A stretch of DNA of 64,000 nt, taken from contig CAJMSE010000012.1 of assembly GCA_905216025.1 (NCBI GenBank), forward strand, positions 37,412 to 101,411, given 5' to 3'. Below, in pieces: positions 59,971-64,000 of this stretch. The notes under the pieces were generated by a model, which saw only the letters and a program-made list of their open reading frames with translations, did no database searches and was not told where the DNA came from. The DNA is from an uncultured bacterium. Lineage in GTDB: Bacteria; Bacteroidota; Bacteroidia; Bacteroidales; Bacteroidaceae. Numbering within the stretch: the stretch's first letter is position 1; every line of letters starts with the position of its first letter. Made by a program: the position numbers and the translations under genes.

Positions 59971-60333
59971 ATGAAAAAGATGTTTTTGATGACGGTCGCA
60001 ATGTTCTGCATGACGGCCACATTCGCAGAGAACGAGAATGCAAGCAACGCGGCAGAGGCAAACGCCTATGACATGACGGTGAACATACGCAGACTCGGAA
60101 ACACCCTTGGTCTGACGCTCGACCAGATGGAGACCGTGGCAGACATCCACAAAACGTTCTGCGGTGAGATGATGATTGCCGCCCAGGCACACAAGGACGA
60201 CCGCAGCGCACTCGTGGCAAAGGCTGTGGACAAGGATCTCAAATACATGAGATACGTGCTCACGGAAGACCAGTTCAGCAAGTACAGCATGCTGCTCCAT
60301 GCCACCCTCGAGAACAGGGGACTTGAAAAGTAA
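59971..60333 (+). CDS. Small exported protein of unknown function
   Basis: 120 residues. A clear signal peptide (MKKMFLMTVAMFCMTATFA) leads to a short acidic segment and an all-helical domain: RRLGNTLGLTLDQMETVADI, MMIAAQAHKDDR, DLKYMRYVLTEDQFSKYSML. The heptad-like pattern and LTxxQ(M/F) helices recall CpxP/Spy-like periplasmic chaperones that sense envelope stress, though no LTxxQ motif is fully conserved. The strong promoter and long repeat-bearing leader suggest high or regulated expression. Confidence 0.75.
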   Translation: MKKMFLMTVAMFCMTATFAENENASNAAEANAYDMTVNIRRLGNTLGLTLDQMETVADIHKTFCGEMMIAAQAHKDDRSALVAKAVDKDLKYMRYVLTEDQFSKYSMLLHATLENRGLEK

Positions 60334-60386
60334 CATGCAGTAGATACCCATCCGTAATGCCCGGCGCGGGTAAACGGATTATAGAG

Positions 60387-60445
60387 ATGCCGCCGGTTAT
60401 CGCAGACTTCATGGTAAGTCTGCCGGTACCGGCGGCATTTGTTGT
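60387..60445 (+). terminator. Two-stem terminator after the small exported protein
   Basis: Outer arms atgccgccggt / accggcggcat (60387-60397 and 60428-60438) and inner arms gcagactt / aagtctgc (60402-60409 and 60416-60423), then a T-rich tail. Confidence 0.8.
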
Positions 60446-60517
60446 TTTATTTATTCGTGTTTCTCGTTTTTTTTTGTTTCTTTTGTATCACGAATAAACA
60501 ACTGAACTTATCTGATT

Positions 60518-62728
60518 ATGAGTATCAAAAGATTGTCACTGCTGTTTGCCGCCGTCATCGCGGGCGTGGCGTCGGCACCGGCGCAGCCACGGACGGAGAT
60601 GCGGAAGCTGTCTCCACTCGTCAGGCAGGCTGTGCGCGAGGCCGGCAGGCAGTGGATTAAAGGCGCCGGAGATGCAGGCCGCGGCCGTGAGGTGACAGCT
60701 TTCGTATGTGCCGATCCTGCCGTTGCCGGCGGTCTCTTTGAACGTCATGGCTGCCGCGTATACGACCGCAGCGGCGATATCTTCATCGTGTCGATGCCGC
60801 TTCAGTCGATCGGCGGCATGGCGGCGGAGCGTGCCGTGACACGCATCGAGGCCTCGGCCCCGTGCCGTCAGACGATGGACACCACGGCCGCAATCACCGG
60901 AGGGCGCATGGCCCAAGCCGGCGAGGCACTGCCTCGGGCGTTCACCGGCAGCGGTGTCGTCGTCGGGGTGATGGACGTCGGCTTCGACCTTACACACCCG
61001 AACTTTCTCGACGCTGCGTCAGGACAGTGCCGCATAGGCGCTTTATGGGACCAGCTCGACCGCGACACTGTGGGCAGCAGCCTGCCCGTGGGGCGCGACT
61101 ATGCCGCCGGAGATATCCCCTCGCTGAAGACGCACTCGGCCGACGGACATATCCAGTCGCACGGGACGCACACCCTCGGCATTGCCGCCGGCAGCGGATA
61201 CGACAGCCCTTACCGCGGCATGGCCTTCGACAGCGAGCTCTGTCTGGTGAGCAATGCCGTCAGTTCGGACCTGCCCCTGATAGACTCGGCCGACGTATAC
61301 AAATACACCTCGGCGGTGGATGCGCTCGGATTCAAGTATATCTTCGACTATGCCGCCAGCCGCGGGAAGCCCTGCGTCATATCGTTCAGCGAGGGATATC
61401 ATGTAGGGTACGACGGAGAGGACAGCCTCTTCTGCGAATATCTCGGCCGCCTGACCGGTCCGGGGCGCATCATAGTGACGTCGGCCGGCAACGAGTCGCT
61501 GAATGCGGGCTATCTGCCGAAACCGGCCGGAGTGGCCGAGGCCGGCAGTTTCGTGCACAGCCTGGGCCGCACGTCGGTGCTCTACGCCTCTGCCGACGGA
61601 CCTTTCACGATGCGCCTCATCAGTTACGGGGACGAAACTGGCGAACTGGTGATTCCCTCGCACTCATGTGCGGCAGACACCACGACCGTGTTCAGCTGGC
61701 CTGTGCCGTCGGCCGGGCAGCCTCTCAGCATAGAGATAGAGCGCTACCATTCGGCTTTCTCAGCCGTCGACACGATATACCGCATCGTCATCACCGGCGA
61801 TGTTCCGCCTTCTCCGGCCAATCCCGTGTCCATGACGGTGAGCGGTGTGGAGACGGAGGTGGCGGTAAGGGCAGCCTCTGCGGCCGTGTTTGTCAACGGA
61901 CTGGCCGATGCTGCATGGAGCGCGGCTGAGACAAGTCACAATGTCCTGGCGCCGGGATGCTTCCCGGGACTGATAACCGTGGGCTCGACCACCCACCGTA
62001 TGGGCTACCGCAACTATCTCGGCGAATGGGTATGCCACACCCCGCCGGGACTTGAGGGCGGCCTGCACACGGCTGCATCGTCGGTAGGACCGGGCACGGG
62101 CGGCATCATCAAGCCCGAGGTGGTGGCTCCGGGCGATAACGTCGTGTCGTCGTACAGTAGTTTCTACCTTGAGCATAACCCCGACGCGATAGACATTCCG
62201 TGCGGCGTGCGCCACTTCGACTATGGCGGACGCACGTATTCATGGAACTCAAGTTCTGGCACATCAATGTCTGCCCCCGTCGTTGCCGGTGCAATAGCGC
62301 TGTGGCTTCAGGTGCGCCCGGACCTCACTCCGGCCGAAGCCCTTGACGTGATAAAAGAGACGAGCCGCCGCCCCGAGCCGTCGATGGACTATCCGAACAA
62401 CATCTACGGGCACGGAGAGATAAACGCCCACGCCGGTCTGCTCCGCCTGCTCGGGCTCAGCGGCATTGGCAGTCTTAGCCGGGATGAGTCCCGCAGCCTG
62501 TCGGCCGGATATTCAGACGGATGCCTGAAGATATCCTCCGCCGCTTCGTCGCAGTGCGAAGTCGGCGTCACAGTGTGGGCGGTAGGCGGCACAAAGGTAT
62601 TTTCCGGAGCTGTCATGCTGTCTGCCGGCGGTACGGCCGTCATCCCCATGTCCGGTCTGCCGGCCGGGGTATATGCCATGCAGCTGTCGGGCGAGGGCGG
62701 TGGCTCGGTGCTGATAAGGGTCAGATAG
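60518..62728 (+). CDS. S8 (subtilisin-like) serine protease with T9SS sorting domain
   Basis: 736 residues. A signal peptide (LSLLFAAVIAGVASAPAQ) is followed by a propeptide-like region and the S8 catalytic triad: Asp153 in VVVGVMDVGFDLTHPN, His215 in SHGTHTLGIAAGSG and Ser583 in SSGTSMSAPVVAGA; the Asn of the oxyanion hole is in TSAGNESLNAGY. Between His and Ser a long insert of beta-strands is present. The C-terminus (VTVWAVGGTKVFSGAVML ... GVYAMQLSGEG) is a T9SS type A sorting domain, so the protease is surface-bound or secreted. It probably digests host or dietary protein. Confidence 0.92.
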   Translation: MSIKRLSLLFAAVIAGVASAPAQPRTEMRKLSPLVRQAVREAGRQWIKGAGDAGRGREVTAFVCADPAVAGGLFERHGCRVYDRSGDIFIVSMPLQSIGGMAAERAVTRIEASAPCRQTMDTTAAITGGRMAQAGEALPRAFTGSGVVVGVMDVGFDLTHPNFLDAASGQCRIGALWDQLDRDTVGSSLPVGRDYAAGDIPSLKTHSADGHIQSHGTHTLGIAAGSGYDSPYRGMAFDSELCLVSNAVSSDLPLIDSADVYKYTSAVDALGFKYIFDYAASRGKPCVISFSEGYHVGYDGEDSLFCEYLGRLTGPGRIIVTSAGNESLNAGYLPKPAGVAEAGSFVHSLGRTSVLYASADGPFTMRLISYGDETGELVIPSHSCAADTTTVFSWPVPSAGQPLSIEIERYHSAFSAVDTIYRIVITGDVPPSPANPVSMTVSGVETEVAVRAASAAVFVNGLADAAWSAAETSHNVLAPGCFPGLITVGSTTHRMGYRNYLGEWVCHTPPGLEGGLHTAASSVGPGTGGIIKPEVVAPGDNVVSSYSSFYLEHNPDAIDIPCGVRHFDYGGRTYSWNSSSGTSMSAPVVAGAIALWLQVRPDLTPAEALDVIKETSRRPEPSMDYPNNIYGHGEINAHAGLLRLLGLSGIGSLSRDESRSLSAGYSDGCLKISSAASSQCEVGVTVWAVGGTKVFSGAVMLSAGGTAVIPMSGLPAGVYAMQLSGEGGGSVLIRVR

Positions 62729-62775
62729 CCAGTAGTGAGATACACATTATAATATAAGGAATAACAGTATAGAAT

Positions 62776-63663
62776 ATGAAAAAGTCAAGATTGTTTTTGT
62801 TTGCCGCAGTGCTCTGCATGCTTGCAGGCTGCGGCACGACAGGCACCGTGCCCATCACGGGCCGCCGTCAGCATCTGCTCGTGAACGATGAGCAGGTGCT
62901 CAGTCTCAGTAACCAGCAGTATCAGGAGTACATGAAGACGGCGCGGCCGTCGGCGAATGCCGCCAATACGGCCATGGTGCGCAGGGTGGGGCAGCGCCTC
63001 GCCGATGCTGTGGTGTCTTACCTCAACGCCAACGGACTGGGCAGCGAGGTGTCGCAGTATAAGTGGGAGTTCAACCTTGTGCAGGACAACAATGTAAACG
63101 CTTTCTGCATGCCCGGCGGCAAGATTGTCGTCTATGAGGGACTGCTGCCCGTCACCCGCGATGAGGCCTCGCTTGCGGTCGTCCTCGGTCACGAGATAGC
63201 CCATGCCGTGGCCAAGCATTCTGCCGAGCGGCTCAGCAATCAGGTGCGCCAGCAGTATGGAGGACAGATTCTCGGTTCGGTGCTTTCGGGTTCCGGAGCC
63301 AGTTCAGGGATTCAGCAGTTGGGCTCTGCCGCTTTCGGATTGGGCTCGACCCTCGGTTCTGCCGCCTACTCGCGCAAGCAGGAGAGCGAGGCCGACCGCC
63401 TCGGACTCGTCTTTGCGGCCATGGCCGGCTACGACCCGCAGGTTGCCGTGCAGTTCTGGCAGCGCATGTCGTCGGCCACCGGAGGCGGCTCGTCATCGCT
63501 CTTCAGCGACCATCCCAGTGATGCGAAGCGCATCGAGAGCATAAAGGGATGGATGCCCGAGGCCCTCGGCTACTACCGGAAAGACGCCGCGCGGCCGTCT
63601 GCCGGTTCATCATCTTCCATGCCTAAGACTCAGAAGACGATACATATATCGACAAAGAAGTAA
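62776..63663 (+). CDS. M48-family metallopeptidase lipoprotein (BepA/YfgC-like)
   Basis: 295 residues. A lipoprotein signal with lipobox LAGC (Cys19) is followed by an M48 domain: zinc site HEIAHAVAKH at 139-148, third ligand Glu near residue 205 in RKQESEADRLG, and the substrate loop FCMPGGKIVVYEGLL near 110. The C-terminal region is Gly/Ser-rich (SATGGGSSSLFSDHP) and ends STKK. Such periplasmic enzymes trim or degrade misassembled outer-membrane proteins. It follows the subtilase by 47 bp, so they may share a transcript. Confidence 0.93.
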   Translation: MKKSRLFLFAAVLCMLAGCGTTGTVPITGRRQHLLVNDEQVLSLSNQQYQEYMKTARPSANAANTAMVRRVGQRLADAVVSYLNANGLGSEVSQYKWEFNLVQDNNVNAFCMPGGKIVVYEGLLPVTRDEASLAVVLGHEIAHAVAKHSAERLSNQVRQQYGGQILGSVLSGSGASSGIQQLGSAAFGLGSTLGSAAYSRKQESEADRLGLVFAAMAGYDPQVAVQFWQRMSSATGGGSSSLFSDHPSDAKRIESIKGWMPEALGYYRKDAARPSAGSSSSMPKTQKTIHISTKK

Positions 63664-63676
63664 ATGGTAAAAAGGT

Positions 63677-63736
63677 AAAAGGCTGGTATCGGAAATGCGG
63701 CGGTTTATGTTCCGCTTTCCAATATCAGCCTTTTTA
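63677..63736. terminator. Terminator between the M48 gene and the Rpn-type gene
   Basis: A long stem with G-U pairs: aaaaggctg...ggaaa (63677-63695) with tttcc...cagcctttt (63716-63734), then TTTTATT on the plus side. Confidence 0.75.
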
Positions 63737-63757
63737 TTGTGTCATCATTCGTATTTG

Positions 63758-64000
63758 CTAAATGCTTTCAACCTCTTCGACAGTCAAGCCGGTAATCTCG
63801 GCTATGACGGCGGAGGCTATGCCGTGGGCTTTCATACCCTTGGCATTCTCTATACGGGCTTGCTTTATCCCTTCTGCCATGCCCTCAGCTCTTCCCTCAG
63901 CTCTTCCCTCGGCTCTTCCCTCGGCTCTTCCTTCAGCTCTTCCTTCAGCTCTTCCTTCAGCTCTTCCTTCAGCTCTTCCTTCAGCTCTTCCTTCAGCTCT
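63758..64000 (-). CDS. C-terminal part of an Rpn-family nuclease / PD-(D/E)XK transposase-like protein
   Basis: Partial: the gene runs off the right edge. The visible 80 codons are a tandem GRAE peptide repeat followed by GMAEGIKQARIENAKG, MKAHGIASAVIAEITGL and TVEEVESI. This C-terminal pattern (charged Ala-Glu-Gly repeats, then a helix ending ITGLTVEEVE) is typical of Rpn-type recombination-promoting nucleases, which are numerous in Prevotella. The catalytic N-terminal domain is outside the window, so activity cannot be judged. The repeat is a multiple of three, so copy changes alter length, not frame. Confidence 0.75.
   Translation of the reverse strand, partial: RAEGRAEGRAEGRAEGRAEGRAEGRAEGRAEGRAEGRAEGMAEGIKQARIENAKGMKAHGIASAVIAEITGLTVEEVESI
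63883..64000 (-). repeat. 12-bp tandem repeat encoding GRAE units
   Basis: About ten copies of a 12-bp unit (plus strand cctcagctcttc and variants with t/c changes) reach the window end. The copies nearest the edge are identical; those nearest the gene end vary. Confidence 0.9.

Noticed and set aside
63883..64000. 12-bp repeats as a CRISPR or intergenic satellite
   Set aside because: They are in frame within a coding region and encode GRAE repeats joined to a recognisable Rpn-type C-terminus.
1..64000. tRNA, rRNA, riboswitch or intact insertion sequence
   Set aside because: Reading the intergenic regions showed no T-loop consensus, no rRNA-like stretch, no known riboswitch core and no complete transposase gene.

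Overview
The window reads as a chromosome segment from a Bacteroidales bacterium, most likely Prevotellaceae. The grounds are: promoters of the Bacteroidetes type (TAnnTTTG about 20 nt after a TTG/TTTG box); three large secreted proteins ending in type IX secretion (T9SS) C-terminal domains; Bacteroidetes-restricted families (DUF4295, DUF4301, DUF4491, DUF4248, HU-like proteins); a paired set of glycoside hydrolases; and an Rpn-type nuclease tail with GRAE repeats. No rRNA, tRNA, CRISPR array or intact insertion sequence was found.

1-34,000 is mainly core genome. In order it holds: HAD phosphatase/panB; lipoprotein-rsmG-MBL hydrolase; the ribosomal cluster rpmB-rpmG-DUF4295; map-tsaD-cinA; a DEDD exonuclease-rlmI-tilS operon; the envelope/division operon ftsK-lolA-DUF4491-rlmH; a Rel/SpoT homolog whose HD motif is lost; DUF4301; the operon lon-tgt-lptF/G-DEAD helicase; and rarA, a D-2-hydroxyacid dehydrogenase and a TRIC-type channel. 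An AraC regulator faces a sugar/H+ symporter that is followed by a DUF5107-TPR protein. This looks like a small sugar-response locus.

34,000-42,100 is accessory: a MATE exporter, a carboxymuconolactone decarboxylase-cupin fusion, a long perfect-looking hairpin, and a DUF4143 AAA ATPase with repeated promoter-proximal motifs. It also holds a clearly AT-richer four-gene minus-strand operon (unknown 245 aa, DUF4417, a 124 aa Gly/Ser-start protein and a 119 aa acidic protein). DUF4248 and HU-like genes follow and share an extended promoter. The AT-rich operon is the best candidate for an undescribed system.

42,200-57,200 is a carbohydrate locus: overlapping GH35 and GH2 genes on the plus strand, convergent with two giant T9SS surface proteins and a two-module GH51 arabinofuranosidase on the minus strand. 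There is no SusC/SusD pair. 57,200-57,770 is non-coding but full of structure: a 39-bp inverted repeat, and a promoter-to-terminator unit that looks like a roughly 100-nt small RNA.

57,770-64,000 holds slyD-aroC, a small exported protein with repeats in its leader, a T9SS-sorted subtilase, an M48 lipoprotein protease, and the C-terminal end of an Rpn-type nuclease made of 12-bp repeats that runs off the window.
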